Part shown: positions 51,405 to 59,914 of the stretch, piece after piece
How the letters are laid out: every line of letters starts with the position of its first letter
Numbering within the stretch: the first letter of the stretch is position 1
DNA from: JACVRW01 sp963764665
Lineage (GTDB): Bacteria; Actinomycetota; Thermoleophilia; Solirubrobacterales; Thermoleophilaceae
Assembly (NCBI GenBank): GCA_963764665.1
Contig: CAVXTL010000008.1
Coordinates: 1 to 64,000, forward strand
DNA: 64,000 nucleotides
Direction of reading: 5' to 3'
Made by a program: the position numbers and the translations under genes
The notes under the pieces: generated by a model
What the model was told of the DNA's origin: nothing
The model's database searches: none
Seen by the model: the letters and a program-made list of their open reading frames with translations, nothing else

Positions 51405-52722
51405 GCTTCTGCAGCGCGTAGAGGAACGACTCGGAGAAGGTGGGGAAGGGCTGGATCACGTCGTTCAGGATCGCGAGCGGGATCTGCGCCCGGATCGCGA
51501 CCGTGGCCTGCCCCAGCCACTCGCCGGCCTCCGGCCCGAGCGCGTACGCGCCGGTGAGGCGCTCACCGTCGGACACCAGCGTGAGGAAGCCCGGCCGCTT
51601 GTCGTAGGCGCGCGTGTAGGTGGACATGCGCGGGACGTCGGCCATCGGCACCGTGGCCATGACCGCGCCCTCTGCCTGGCCCACCGACGCGGCCTGGGGG
51701 TCCGTGAACACCACGCGCGGCACGGCGTCGTAGTTGGCGGTCCTGGACCTGCCGAGGATGTTGGCCGCCGCCACGCGGCCCTGGTACTTGCTCACGTAGG
51801 TGAGCGGCCAGACGCCCGTGGCGTCGCCGATCGCCCACACGCCGTCGGTCACGTTCATGCGGTCGTCCACCGGTATCCCCTGCTTCGTGGGCTCCACGCC
51901 CACCGTCTCGAGCCCGAGCCCCTCGGTGCGCGCCCGCCGGCCGGTGGCCACGAGCAGGCGATCGCCGCGCAGCTCGTCGCGCTCCGGGAACTCGATCACG
52001 AACTCGTCCCCGTCACGCCGGACGGCCGACGCGTGCTGGCCGAAGCACAGCTCGATCCCCTCCGGGGCCAGGGCCTCACCCAGACCCTCACCCAGCGGCT
52101 TCGGCTCGCGCGGCAGCAGGTGGTCCGCCCCCTCCACGAGCGCGACCGACGCGCCCAGGCGCGACACGGCCTGAGCCATCTCCACGCCCACGGGCCCGCC
52201 GCCGAGCACGAGCAGCCGCTTCGGCACCTCCGTGAGGGCCGTGACCTCGCGGTTGGTCCAGACGCCGTCGAGCTCGTCGAGGCCCGGCACCGGCGGCACC
52301 ACCGGATCCGATCCGGTGGCGATCACCACGTGGTTCGTGGAGAGCACCTCCTCGCCGACCTGGACGCTGCCGGGGCCCGCGAGCCGGGCCGACCCGCGCA
52401 GGACCTCGATGCCCTTTCCGGTGAGGTACTCGACCTTGCGGGTGTCGTCGAGCCCCGAGGTCATGAAGTCGCGCCACGCGAACGCCGGCTCCGGGTGCAC
52501 CCCGCCGCTCACGGCCTCGGCCGCGCCCGGCGCTTCGCGCGCGGCCTGGAGCGCCTCGCCGGGGCGCAGAAGCGTCTTTGACGGGATGCAGGCCCAGTAG
52601 TCGCACTCGCCGCCCACCAGCTCGCGCTCCACGACCGCCACCCGCAGTCCGGCGTCGGCAAGATGCCCGGCGCAGTGCTGCCCGCCCGGACCTGCGCCTA
52701 TCACCACCACGTCGTACGCCAT
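51376..52722 (-). CDS. FAD-dependent pyridine nucleotide-disulfide oxidoreductase
   Basis: 448 residues. FAD loop VVVIGAGPGGQHCAGHLADAG, redox-active pair in GGECDYWACIPSKTLL (CxxxxC), NAD(P) loop LVLGGGPVGVEMAQ, and FAD motif WAIGDATG. The C-terminal dimer domain lacks the HxHPT motif of lipoamide dehydrogenase; PFPTFSESFL stands there, so it is more like the mercuric-reductase-like / soluble transhydrogenase-like group. Substrate unknown. Confidence 0.88.
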   Translation of the reverse strand: MAYDVVVIGAGPGGQHCAGHLADAGLRVAVVERELVGGECDYWACIPSKTLLRPGEALQAAREAPGAAEAVSGGVHPEPAFAWRDFMTSGLDDTRKVEYLTGKGIEVLRGSARLAGPGSVQVGEEVLSTNHVVIATGSDPVVPPVPGLDELDGVWTNREVTALTEVPKRLLVLGGGPVGVEMAQAVSRLGASVALVEGADHLLPREPKPLGEGLGEALAPEGIELCFGQHASAVRRDGDEFVIEFPERDELRGDRLLVATGRRARTEGLGLETVGVEPTKQGIPVDDRMNVTDGVWAIGDATGVWPLTYVSKYQGRVAAANILGRSRTANYDAVPRVVFTDPQAASVGQAEGAVMATVPMADVPRMSTYTRAYDKRPGFLTLVSDGERLTGAYALGPEAGEWLGQATVAIRAQIPLAILNDVIQPFPTFSESFLYALQKLSPGVPTAP

Positions 52723-52758
52723 TGCGGCTGGGGAGTCTCCCACGCCACACTCCCGGGT

Positions 52759-53229
52759 GTGACCCTGTCCGCCCGCAGCCGCACGGGCCTCGCCGCGCTC
52801 GTAGCCGCCCTGGCCGCCGGCTGCGGCGGCTCGGACGCGCCGGACGACGCCGCGCCGGTCCCGCAGCGCTCGGCCAACGAGCGACTCGTGCGTGCCTGGT
52901 CCGCGGCGCTCGGCCGGGACGACTTCCGGGCCGCGGCCTCGCTGTTCGCGCGCGGCGCGCTCATCCAGCAGAGCCGGACCTTCCGGCTGCGGACTCGCCG
53001 GGCCGCGCTCGCCTTCAACCTGTCGCTGCCGTGCCGCGGCGAGGTCACGCGCGTCAAGGACGAGGAGGGCGAGACGGCGGTGGCAGCGTTCAGGCTGGAG
53101 CCGCGCCGCGGCGTGCCGCCGGAGGCGTGCAACGACGTCGTTCGCGTGCGCTTCCGCTCGCGTGACGGCAAGTTCGTGGAGTGGCGCCAACTGCCACAGC
53201 GGCCGACGCCGACCGGCCGGGCCGCGTAG
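52759..53229 (+). CDS. Small lipoprotein, NTF2/SnoaL-like
   Basis: 156 residues. Signal peptide with a lipobox at VAALAAGC, so lipid-anchored. The rest is consistent with an NTF2-like fold (ANERLVRAWSAALGRDDFRAAASLFARGALI), common for secreted proteins of unknown function. GTG 52759 gives the correct signal-peptide length. Confidence 0.65.
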   Translation: MTLSARSRTGLAALVAALAAGCGGSDAPDDAAPVPQRSANERLVRAWSAALGRDDFRAAASLFARGALIQQSRTFRLRTRRAALAFNLSLPCRGEVTRVKDEEGETAVAAFRLEPRRGVPPEACNDVVRVRFRSRDGKFVEWRQLPQRPTPTGRAA

Positions 53230-53243
53230 CCTCTCCTTTACAA

Positions 53244-54578
53244 ATGCGCCGGCTGTCCACCGCCCTGGCCTTTCTCGCGCTCGCCGTCTCGCCGGCGCTC
53301 GCGCAGGCCGCTCCGGCCGACTCGAGCCTCGACAAGGTGCTCGTGATCGGCATCGACGGCACGCGCTGGGACCTCCTGAGGGCCGCGATGAAGAGCGGCC
53401 GCGCGCCGAACCTGGCGCGCGTCGGGCGCCAGGGCTTCGCGCGACCCGGGCTGCTCGACTACGGCCCGAACGTGCTTACGCTGAGCGAGGTCGGCTGGTC
53501 GTCGATCGCGAGCGGCGTCTGGCCCGACAAGCACCTGGTGGACGGCAGGAAGTTCAACATGGACCCGGGGCAGGCCACCAAGAACGGCTATCTCGACTTC
53601 ATCACCCGCATCGAGACCGCGGCCCCGGCCTTCGACACCTACCTGGCGAGCGATTGGGTCAACCTCGGCACGACCGAGAACGGCGGCCCGATCTTCGGCA
53701 GCGCGATGGACGCTCGCTTCAACGTCGCGATCGCCGAGGAGAGACTCGAGCTCTGGGACGCGGGCGACGTGAAGGTCACGCAGGCCGCCTCCCGCCACCT
53801 GCGCAGCGCCGACCCTGACGCCAGCTTCGTGTACCTCGGCCTCGTGGACGAGACGGCCCACCTCGTGGGCTCCGCCACGCCGGCCTACGCCGACGCGATC
53901 GCAACTACCGACCGCAGGATCGGCCAGGTGCTCCGGGCGGTGCGATCGCGACCGAGCTACCCGTTCGAGAGCTGGACGATCCTGGTGACGACCGACCACG
54001 GACAGCGCGCGCTCGACGAGCCGTCGCTCGTAACGCACCTCAGCCAGACCCCGCTCGAGATCACCTCGTTCGTGATCGGCTCCGGCCCGGGTCTCGGGAG
54101 CAACGTCAAGAAGCCGCTCGTGGTGGACGTCGCTCCCACGGTTCTCCGGCAGCTCGGCCTTCCGGTCCGGCCGGCCTGGAAGCTCGACGGCCGTCCGCTC
54201 GCGGGCGCGCACCCGGCCGCCTCGGCCACCGTGGCGGTACGCGGTAAGGGCGCCGCGCGCCGGCTCGCGGCGTCGCTCCGGCTGTCCAGCGCGCCGGCAG
54301 GGGTCAGGTCGGTGGCGCTGCGCCTGCCGGCCGGCGTCAAGCTGAAGAGCGGTCCGGTGAGCGCGTCGGTGAACGGCCGGCCGGTGTCGGTGCGGTTTTC
54401 CGGCCGCCGAACCGTGATCCTCCGGTTCTCACCGCGGGCGGTGCGCACGCTGTCGTTCGCCACCGCTCCCGGCGGCGTCAAGGTCGCATCCGGCCTGCAG
54501 CCGGGCGCGGAGGCCACGGTGAGCCTCCGCGGTCGCAAGGCGAGCCGCGGCACGCTCCGCGTGCGCCTGGCGCACTGA
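53244..54578 (+). CDS. Secreted alkaline-phosphatase-superfamily phosphodiesterase/pyrophosphatase
   Basis: 444 residues. Signal peptide (TALAFLALAVSPALAQA). The metal-binding residues of type I phosphodiesterases are visible: Asp in VLVIGIDGTRWD, VDETAH and TDHGQR. The expected nucleophile lies in LTLSEVGWSSIASG. The last ~120 residues form a separate beta-rich domain (RLSSAPAGVRSVALRLPAG). TAGCCT is 11 bases before ATG. Substrate unknown; relatives act on phosphodiesters or sulfate esters. Confidence 0.85.
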   Translation: MRRLSTALAFLALAVSPALAQAAPADSSLDKVLVIGIDGTRWDLLRAAMKSGRAPNLARVGRQGFARPGLLDYGPNVLTLSEVGWSSIASGVWPDKHLVDGRKFNMDPGQATKNGYLDFITRIETAAPAFDTYLASDWVNLGTTENGGPIFGSAMDARFNVAIAEERLELWDAGDVKVTQAASRHLRSADPDASFVYLGLVDETAHLVGSATPAYADAIATTDRRIGQVLRAVRSRPSYPFESWTILVTTDHGQRALDEPSLVTHLSQTPLEITSFVIGSGPGLGSNVKKPLVVDVAPTVLRQLGLPVRPAWKLDGRPLAGAHPAASATVAVRGKGAARRLAASLRLSSAPAGVRSVALRLPAGVKLKSGPVSASVNGRPVSVRFSGRRTVILRFSPRAVRTLSFATAPGGVKVASGLQPGAEATVSLRGRKASRGTLRVRLAH

Positions 54579-54655
54579 CCCGAGCCGATCGAACCGTTCC
54601 CCGGGAGCGTCCGTATGTACCCGGAGACGTCAACGATCCCGGAGGTCCCTTTCCG

Positions 54656-55003
54656 ATGCGCAAGCAGCTAGCCCTCGTCCTCGTTCCGCTGGCGCTCGCC
54701 GCCGCGGCGCTGCCGGCCGTGGCGTCCCGGCCCAACGCGCAGGCCGCGGCCACCAAGAAGGTCAAGGTCGGGGACCTCTTCTTCAAGAAGAGCAAGGTCA
54801 CGATTCAGAGCGGCGACACGGTCAAGTGGACCTGGGTCGGCGTTGCTCCCCACGACGTGACCGTGACCAAGGGACCGCGCAAGTTCCACTCCAAGATCAA
54901 GAAGTCGGGCACGTACTCGAAGACGCTGCGCAAGCGCGGCACCTACCGCTACATCTGCAGCGTCCACCCAGACGACATGAAGGGCCGCGTCGTCGTGGAG
55001 TGA
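54656..55003 (+). CDS. Secreted blue-copper (plastocyanin/azurin-like) protein
   Basis: 115 residues. After a signal peptide (LVLVPLALAAAALPAVA) comes a single cupredoxin domain. Copper ligands are in place: His in VAPHDVTV, and Cys-x2-His-x4-Met in YICSVHPDDMKG. It should carry electrons or store copper outside the cell. The rest is unusually Lys-rich. An inverted repeat follows at 55051-55087. Confidence 0.9.
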   Translation: MRKQLALVLVPLALAAAALPAVASRPNAQAAATKKVKVGDLFFKKSKVTIQSGDTVKWTWVGVAPHDVTVTKGPRKFHSKIKKSGTYSKTLRKRGTYRYICSVHPDDMKGRVVVE

Positions 55004-55050
55004 GGCGCGAGAGCGCTTGGGGGGCGTTCTGGGCCCCTCGCAGTCGGAAA

Positions 55051-55087
55051 CCCCCCGAAATGACCCCTGTTTCCATCAGTTGGGGGG
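55051..55087 (+). terminator. C6/G6 hairpin after the cupredoxin gene
   Basis: CCCCCC (55051-55056) and GGGGGG (55082-55087) can pair around a 25-base loop. A second imperfect inverted repeat, TCGAGAAAT and ATTTCGA, lies at about 55110-55142, before the LPXTG-like gene, and may be a regulator site. The 174-base spacer holds no gene that I can support. Confidence 0.4.
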
Positions 55088-55177
55088 ATACGTCCAGCCC
55101 GCCTGGTGTCGAGAAATGAGGCATTGCTCAGATTTCGACGGCGGCGCGGTGTCGTGCGTTGACGACTAGGAGGTTAT

Positions 55178-55837
55178 GTGTCCACCAGACTGTCTATCCG
55201 GGTTGCAGGGGTTGTGGCTGCTGTTGCCGCGCTTCTCAGCCTGTCGGCCGCCAGCGCATTCGCCTGGAACCCCGACTGCGACGACCGCGGCTACGACCGC
55301 GGCAAGGATCACTACGACCGCGGTCACGAAGAGTGGTCTCCACCCAAGCACGAGCACTGGACTCCCCCGGCAGCTCCGGCGCCGAAGCCGGTGGCGCCCA
55401 AGCCCGTGGCTCCAGCGCCCGCACCGGCGCCTGCCCCGGCTCCCGTGCCCGTAGCCCCGGCACCCGTGCCGGCGTCACCCGCGCCTGCGCCCACGCCGGT
55501 GGTGCCCAAGCCCGCCGCGCCTCCGGCAGAGAAGCCTGCCGCGCCCGTGGTGAGTCTCGGTCTGCCGACTGAGGTCCCGACCCCCGAGGTCGTGACAGAG
55601 GTGCCGGAGAAGACCGGTGTGCTCGGCAAGGTCGGCACTCGCAAGGAGAAGAAGGTCGAGGGAACGGTCGGCACTCGTGGAGTGCCCACCACCACGCCCG
55701 TCGCTCTCGTGCAGGCCGGCGAGAACGCAGAAGCGCTACCCACCACCGGCTTCGGCGGCACTCTGCCGCTGGCGCTGCTCGGAATCGTCGGCCTCGCCGG
55801 CGGCGCGCTGATGCTGCGGCGCTCACACTCCGCTTAA
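55178..55837 (+). CDS. Secreted LPXTG-type surface protein, Pro/Ala-rich
   Basis: 219 residues. Signal peptide (VVAAVAALLSLSAASAFAW), a short Asp/Tyr/His-rich head (DCDDRGYDRGKDHYDRG), a long Pro-Ala repeat stalk, and at the end LPTTGFGG, a membrane helix and a basic tail (LRRSHS): the sortase sorting signal. It should be displayed on the cell wall; no sortase gene is in the window. GGAGG precedes GTG at 55178 by four bases. The His/Asp head could bind metal, which fits the copper protein beside it; this is inference. Confidence 0.88.
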   Translation: MSTRLSIRVAGVVAAVAALLSLSAASAFAWNPDCDDRGYDRGKDHYDRGHEEWSPPKHEHWTPPAAPAPKPVAPKPVAPAPAPAPAPAPVPVAPAPVPASPAPAPTPVVPKPAAPPAEKPAAPVVSLGLPTEVPTPEVVTEVPEKTGVLGKVGTRKEKKVEGTVGTRGVPTTTPVALVQAGENAEALPTTGFGGTLPLALLGIVGLAGGALMLRRSHSA

Positions 55838-55899
55838 AGGGGACGACCAACCACGGCGCGGGGGGGAAGGACACGGCCCCCCGCGTCGTGCGTTTCGCT

Positions 55900-56538
55900 C
55901 TACTCGAGCACTCCGCGGCGCATCGCTTCCGCGACTGCCGCGGCTCTCTCCGACACGCCCAGCTTCTCGTAGACGTGCTGGAGGTGGGTCTTCACCGTGG
56001 AGGCCTCTATGAAGAGCTGCTCTGCGATGTCCGGGCCGGAGTGCCCGGCGGCCACCAGCCGCAGCACCTGCTGCTCACGGTCGGTGAGGCTCGTGCTCGT
56101 GTCCTCCGCCCGTATGCGGATCTGCTGGAGCACGTCTCCCTCGATGCTCTGGGACAGGACGGTCTCCCCGCGCGCGGCTGCCACGATCGCGTTGCAGACC
56201 TCCTCCGCCGAGGATGTCTTGTCGAGGTATCCGGACGCGCCGTGGGCGAGCAGGTCGTAGACCTTGGCGCTCTCGGTGTGCGTGGAGAGGAAAAGCACGC
56301 GCGTCGGGATCTTGTCGCGCACCACCGCGTTCAGCACCTGCGCCCCGTCCAGCTCCGGCATGCGCATGTCCACGAGCGCGACCGCGGGCTGCAGGCGCCG
56401 GATCTCCTCGATGGCCACGCGCCCGTTCTCGGCCGTGCCCACCAGCTCGAGGTCGGGGCGGCTCTTGACAGCCTCCATGAGGGCCTGCCGGAACATCGGG
56501 TGGTCGTCGGCCACGAGCACCCTCGTACGATCGTTCAT
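55900..56538 (-). CDS. NarL/LuxR-family response regulator
   Basis: 212 residues. Receiver domain with phospho-acceptor D57 (VALVDMRMP) and acidic pair in VLVADDHP; C-terminal LuxR helix-turn-helix (LTDREQQVLRLVAAGHSGPDIAEQLFIEASTVKTHLQ). It overlaps the histidine kinase gene upstream by four bases, so the pair is one two-component system. Targets are unknown. Confidence 0.95.
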   Translation of the reverse strand: MNDRTRVLVADDHPMFRQALMEAVKSRPDLELVGTAENGRVAIEEIRRLQPAVALVDMRMPELDGAQVLNAVVRDKIPTRVLFLSTHTESAKVYDLLAHGASGYLDKTSSAEEVCNAIVAAARGETVLSQSIEGDVLQQIRIRAEDTSTSLTDREQQVLRLVAAGHSGPDIAEQLFIEASTVKTHLQHVYEKLGVSERAAAVAEAMRRGVLE

Positions 56539-57305
56539 GAGGGGCCGCGCCCGTTGCGGTGCTCGGGCTCCGGCAGCGAGACGTGCAGCACTGTGCCGGC
56601 GCTCGCCCCGCTCTCGACCGTCAGGCGTCCCCCGATCAACTCGACCCGCTCACGGAGCGCCGGCAGACCGAGATGCCCCGGGCGCACGCGCAGCCCCTCG
56701 CGGGCATCGAATCCCTTGCCGTCGTCGCGGACCACGAGCGAGAACCCGCGGGCGTCGTCCTGAAGGCGCATCTCCACGTGCGAGGCGTGGGCGTGGTGGC
56801 GGATGTTCGCCAGCGCCTCACGTCCGGCTCTGAAGAGAAGGCTTCGGACAGCCTGGCCGGGCTGGCGGGTGGTCAGGTCCTCGAGCTCGCATTCCAGCCC
56901 GTCCTCGGCGCTGGCCTGCTCGAGGCAGACCCTCAGCGCCACCCCCAGCCCGCTCCTGTCCGGCTCTTCCGGCTGAATCTTGAACAGCACGTTCCGCAGG
57001 AGATCGACGGCGTCGGCCGCGTGCTCGCGAAGTGCGTCGAGCTCGCGCGCCAGCTCCGGGTCCAAGGTGCGGGCCATGAGCGTCTCCAGGCGCATTCGCA
57101 AGGCCACCACGGCTTGGATCGACTCGTCGTGGAGGTCTTCCGCGAGCCGCTGGCGCTCCTCTTCGTGAGCCTCGATGAGCTGACCGAGCAGGTTCCTGCG
57201 CTCAGTGTTCGCGGATTCGAGCTCGGCGACCTTCGCCACGAGCTCGTCGTTCCGGCGCCGCAGCTGCTCGGCGTCCGGCGTAGCGCTGGGCGCCGCGCGG
57301 ATCAC
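56535..57305 (-). CDS. Cytosolic sensor histidine kinase (HisKA_3, NarL partner)
   Basis: 256 residues without any membrane segment. Residues 11-50 form a coiled coil, H59 in LAEDLHDESIQ is the phosphorylated His, and the HATPase_c domain has the N-box (REALANIRHHAHAS) and G-box (VRDDGKGFDAREG). Signal input must therefore be soluble or via a partner. GTG at 57305. It is coupled with the response regulator downstream. Confidence 0.93.
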   Translation of the reverse strand: MIRAAPSATPDAEQLRRRNDELVAKVAELESANTERRNLLGQLIEAHEEERQRLAEDLHDESIQAVVALRMRLETLMARTLDPELARELDALREHAADAVDLLRNVLFKIQPEEPDRSGLGVALRVCLEQASAEDGLECELEDLTTRQPGQAVRSLLFRAGREALANIRHHAHASHVEMRLQDDARGFSLVVRDDGKGFDAREGLRVRPGHLGLPALRERVELIGGRLTVESGASAGTVLHVSLPEPEHRNGRGPS

Positions 57306-57418
57306 AGGGATTGCGCGCCCGAGGCGCGTACGCGACCGTCATCTCTCCCAGCCTTTTCCACCGGTCAACCTAAGCGCCTGGGGCCGGGCTTGGCAATAGC
57401 CCTTTCGAGCGATCTTTC

Positions 57419-57910
57419 CTATGCCTGCGCCTCGATCAGGGTCAGCGGGCCGTTGCAGCGGAGGCAACGTGCAAACCGGTCGGCTCGAGGGCCGGCCGGC
57501 CGCAGCCACTCGGAGGCGCACGTGGTGCAGCGCCAGGGCCGGGTATCGGGTGGCGGCAGAATGCGCTCGACCAGCGGCGAAAGCTCGGCCAGATCGACGG
57601 GCTTGCTCACATGGGCCGCGATCAGCCCTCTCTGGAGCGTGGGCACCTCGTCGATGCTCTGCGCCGACACGACGATCACGGGGATCGCCCGGGTCGCCGC
57701 GTCGGCCTTGAGACGGTCGAGCACGGCGAGCCCGCGGAGGTCCGGCGGGCTCAGGTCCAGGAGGATCAGATCCGGATGGTGCTCGCCGGCGAGCACCATC
57801 CCGTCCTCGGCGGTGTCCGCGAAGATCATGGTTCTGCCGGGCGTCGCGAGGAGGGCCCTGCCCACCTCGACGCCGTCAGCGTGACCTTCTATGTAGAGAA
57901 TGGTCTGCAT
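57419..57910 (-). CDS. Receiver-like protein with C-terminal zinc ribbon
   Basis: 163 residues. The first ~120 residues match receiver domains (TILYIEGHADGVEVGRALL, LILLDLSPPDLRGLAVL, VIVVSAQS, VSKPVDL): the phospho-Asp, Ser and Lys are kept, but the second acidic residue of the metal site is Gly (E-G for E-D), so phosphorylation is doubtful. The last ~40 residues are a zinc ribbon, CTTCASEWLRP and ARCLRCN, with 17 residues between the CxxC pairs. GGAGG is nine bases from ATG 57910. Next to it lies a 40-residue gene with the same ribbon. Confidence 0.85.
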   Translation of the reverse strand: MQTILYIEGHADGVEVGRALLATPGRTMIFADTAEDGMVLAGEHHPDLILLDLSPPDLRGLAVLDRLKADAATRAIPVIVVSAQSIDEVPTLQRGLIAAHVSKPVDLAELSPLVERILPPPDTRPWRCTTCASEWLRPAGPRADRFARCLRCNGPLTLIEAQA

Positions 57911-58044
57911 CCGGCGGGCCCTCCGCTTGTAGACGGCTTCCTCCACCGTCAATGCTGGGGTCCGCCGGCCGCCACGACCATCCGGCCGCGGGGGGACAGG
58001 ACAGGGGGATCTCCGGATCCACCGATCGGGGGATGCTCGAGCGT

Positions 58045-58167
58045 TTACGCCTGGGGCTCGAGCCAGCAGTCGCAGCGGATGCATCGCGCTTCCCGCTGGA
58101 GCGGAGCGCTTGTCGGCCGCAGCCAATCCGTGGCGCACCCAGAGCAGCGCGAGGACTCGTTGCCCAC
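58045..58167 (-). CDS. 40-residue stand-alone zinc-ribbon protein
   Basis: Very short, but well supported. CSGCATDWLRP and ARCIRCD match the ribbon at the end of the receiver-like neighbour, with the same 17-residue spacing between CxxC pairs, and both proteins end in QA. GTG at 58167 has TACGTA (58175-58180) exactly seven bases upstream, the leaderless pattern. An inverted repeat (AGAGAT/ATCTCT) sits just upstream of that hexamer. It could bind RNA, DNA or a protein partner shared with the neighbour; no function can be assigned. Confidence 0.72.
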   Translation of the reverse strand: MGNESSRCSGCATDWLRPTSAPLQREARCIRCDCWLEPQA

Positions 58168-58305
58168 GGAAGGGTACGTAAGAGATCGGATTCATCTCTT
58201 TGATGATCGGGCCCTGCGGTGTAACAGCCCATCCCGCCGTGAGTGGACGGGCGAGGGGGACATGCGCCTCCACCGATCTGGGGAGGCGCGGCGGGGAGTC
58301 CGCTC

Positions 58306-58878
58306 CTAGAGCGGGATCTCCCAGAGCGGGAACCAGCGTGCCATGTCCTCTTCCCACGGCAGCTCGGCGCCCAGCTGGGCCTTGATGCGGAGCTCGCGCT
58401 CCGAGTCGCGCTCCTGCTTTCCCTTCGGCACGAACGGGTAGTAGGAGCCGCGCTTGAAGTTGTAGATGAAGTAGAGCGGGCGGCTCTCCTCCTCGAAGGC
58501 GAACACGGCCGCCAGCAGGCGGTCGCCGTAGCCGCCGCCCTGGAGCTCGGTGGAGATCGTGTTGAGGGACACCACCAGGTCCTCGAAGTCCTGGTCGCGC
58601 AGGATCAGCCAGCGGTAGCCGAACTCGTCGTCGGCCGTCTCGATCTTGGACCCGGTGTCCTCGGCACTGCTCGTGAGGAGCTCCTCCGTGTCCTTGACGA
58701 TCGAGGCGAAGTCGGCGGTGCCGAGCGGCTGGAACACGATCGCGGCCACCTCCCGGTGCTTGAGGCCGAGCCCCGTCTCCAGGGTGACCTGAGCGGTGCT
58801 CATCGCGAAGAGCCGGTCGGGCGCCGGGGCCTTCAGCGTCTTTCCCCTGCCGCCCAGCAGGGCGTCGAGGAAGCCCAT
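58306..58878 (-). CDS. PspA-associated protein PspAB
   Basis: 190 residues. Begins MGFLDALLGGRGKTLKAPAP, and contains DRLFAMSTAQVTLETGLG and FAFEEESRPLYFIYNFKRGSYYPFVP, as in the PspAB family that accompanies HtpX-like proteases and PspA in actinobacteria and archaea. It starts four bases after the htpX stop, so the two are one operon. The role is thought to be in membrane stress; the mechanism is unknown. Confidence 0.88.
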   Translation of the reverse strand: MGFLDALLGGRGKTLKAPAPDRLFAMSTAQVTLETGLGLKHREVAAIVFQPLGTADFASIVKDTEELLTSSAEDTGSKIETADDEFGYRWLILRDQDFEDLVVSLNTISTELQGGGYGDRLLAAVFAFEEESRPLYFIYNFKRGSYYPFVPKGKQERDSERELRIKAQLGAELPWEEDMARWFPLWEIPL

Positions 58879-58882
58879 CTCC

Positions 58883-59788
58883 CTAGGCCGCCGCGGGGCC
58901 CTGCTGCAGCTGCATCTCGAGCTGCTGCAGGCGCTCGATGCGCTTCTCCATCGGCGGGTGCGTGGCGAAGAGCGTCTTGATGCTCCCCTTGACGCTCGCG
59001 GGCACGATGAAGAAGGCGTTGAGGTTCTCTGCCTGGCGCAGGTCCTGGCTGGGCACCTGCTGCATCCGGTCGGAGATCTTCACCAGCGCGGCGGATAGCG
59101 CGCTCGGCCGGCCGGTGATGATGGCGGCGCCGCGATCGGCGGAGAACTCGCGGTAGCGCGACAGCGCGAGGATCAGGAAGAACGAGATCACGTAGACGAG
59201 GAGCGACACCAGGAAGATCACGAGCGCGGCGGGGGCGCCGTCGTCGTCATCGCCGCCGCCGAAGAAGAACGAGAACTGGAGGATCATCGACGCGACCGAG
59301 GCGAAGAAGCTCGCGACGGTCATGATCAGCACGTCGCGGTTCTTCACGTGCGTGAGCTCGTGGGCCATGACGCCCTCCAGCTCGGACGGCGAGAGCGTCT
59401 TCATGATCCCCGTGGTGGCGCACACGGTGGCCGTCTTCTGGGAGCGGCCGATCGCGAAGGCGTTGGGCACGTCGGTGTCGGCCACCGCGATCTTGGGCTT
59501 GGGCAGGTCGGCCTGGATGCAGAGGCGCTCGATCATCGCGTGGAGGCCGGGGGCCTCCTCGGGGGTGACCTCCTTGGCGCCCACTGCCGTGAGCGCGAGC
59601 TTGTCCGAGAGGAAGAACTGAGCGCCGAGCAGGCCGACGATGAAGACCAGCGTGACCACGGCGCCGGCACCCACCGCGGCGAGCACCCCGATGAACACGA
59701 CGTACAGGACGCCGAGCAGGAACAGGGTCAACAGCATCCGGAACTGGAGGCCTCGGTCGCGGGGGAATATCGCGCGCTGCTGAGCCAT
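58883..59788 (-). CDS. htpX: HtpX-type M48 membrane metalloprotease
   Basis: 301 residues. Membrane helices at ~17-60 and ~150-205, zinc-binding HExxH in MAHELTHVKNRD, third ligand Glu in YREFSADRGAA. HtpX degrades damaged membrane proteins. TACAGT lies seven bases before ATG: leaderless. Together with PspAB, and PspA-PspAA 11 kb away, it forms a complete membrane-stress set. Confidence 0.93.
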   Translation of the reverse strand: MAQQRAIFPRDRGLQFRMLLTLFLLGVLYVVFIGVLAAVGAGAVVTLVFIVGLLGAQFFLSDKLALTAVGAKEVTPEEAPGLHAMIERLCIQADLPKPKIAVADTDVPNAFAIGRSQKTATVCATTGIMKTLSPSELEGVMAHELTHVKNRDVLIMTVASFFASVASMILQFSFFFGGGDDDDGAPAALVIFLVSLLVYVISFFLILALSRYREFSADRGAAIITGRPSALSAALVKISDRMQQVPSQDLRQAENLNAFFIVPASVKGSIKTLFATHPPMEKRIERLQQLEMQLQQGPAAA

Positions 59789-59914
59789 GGATCGAACTGT
59801 AGTGACCCGGAGCGGGGACACCGCGCAGCCCGGTGAATGGCCACTTGCAGAGGGGGGAAACCGGGGCCTGGGCCCGACGGCCTTTGATACAGTCCCGCCG
59901 TCTCGAGCGCTGAA

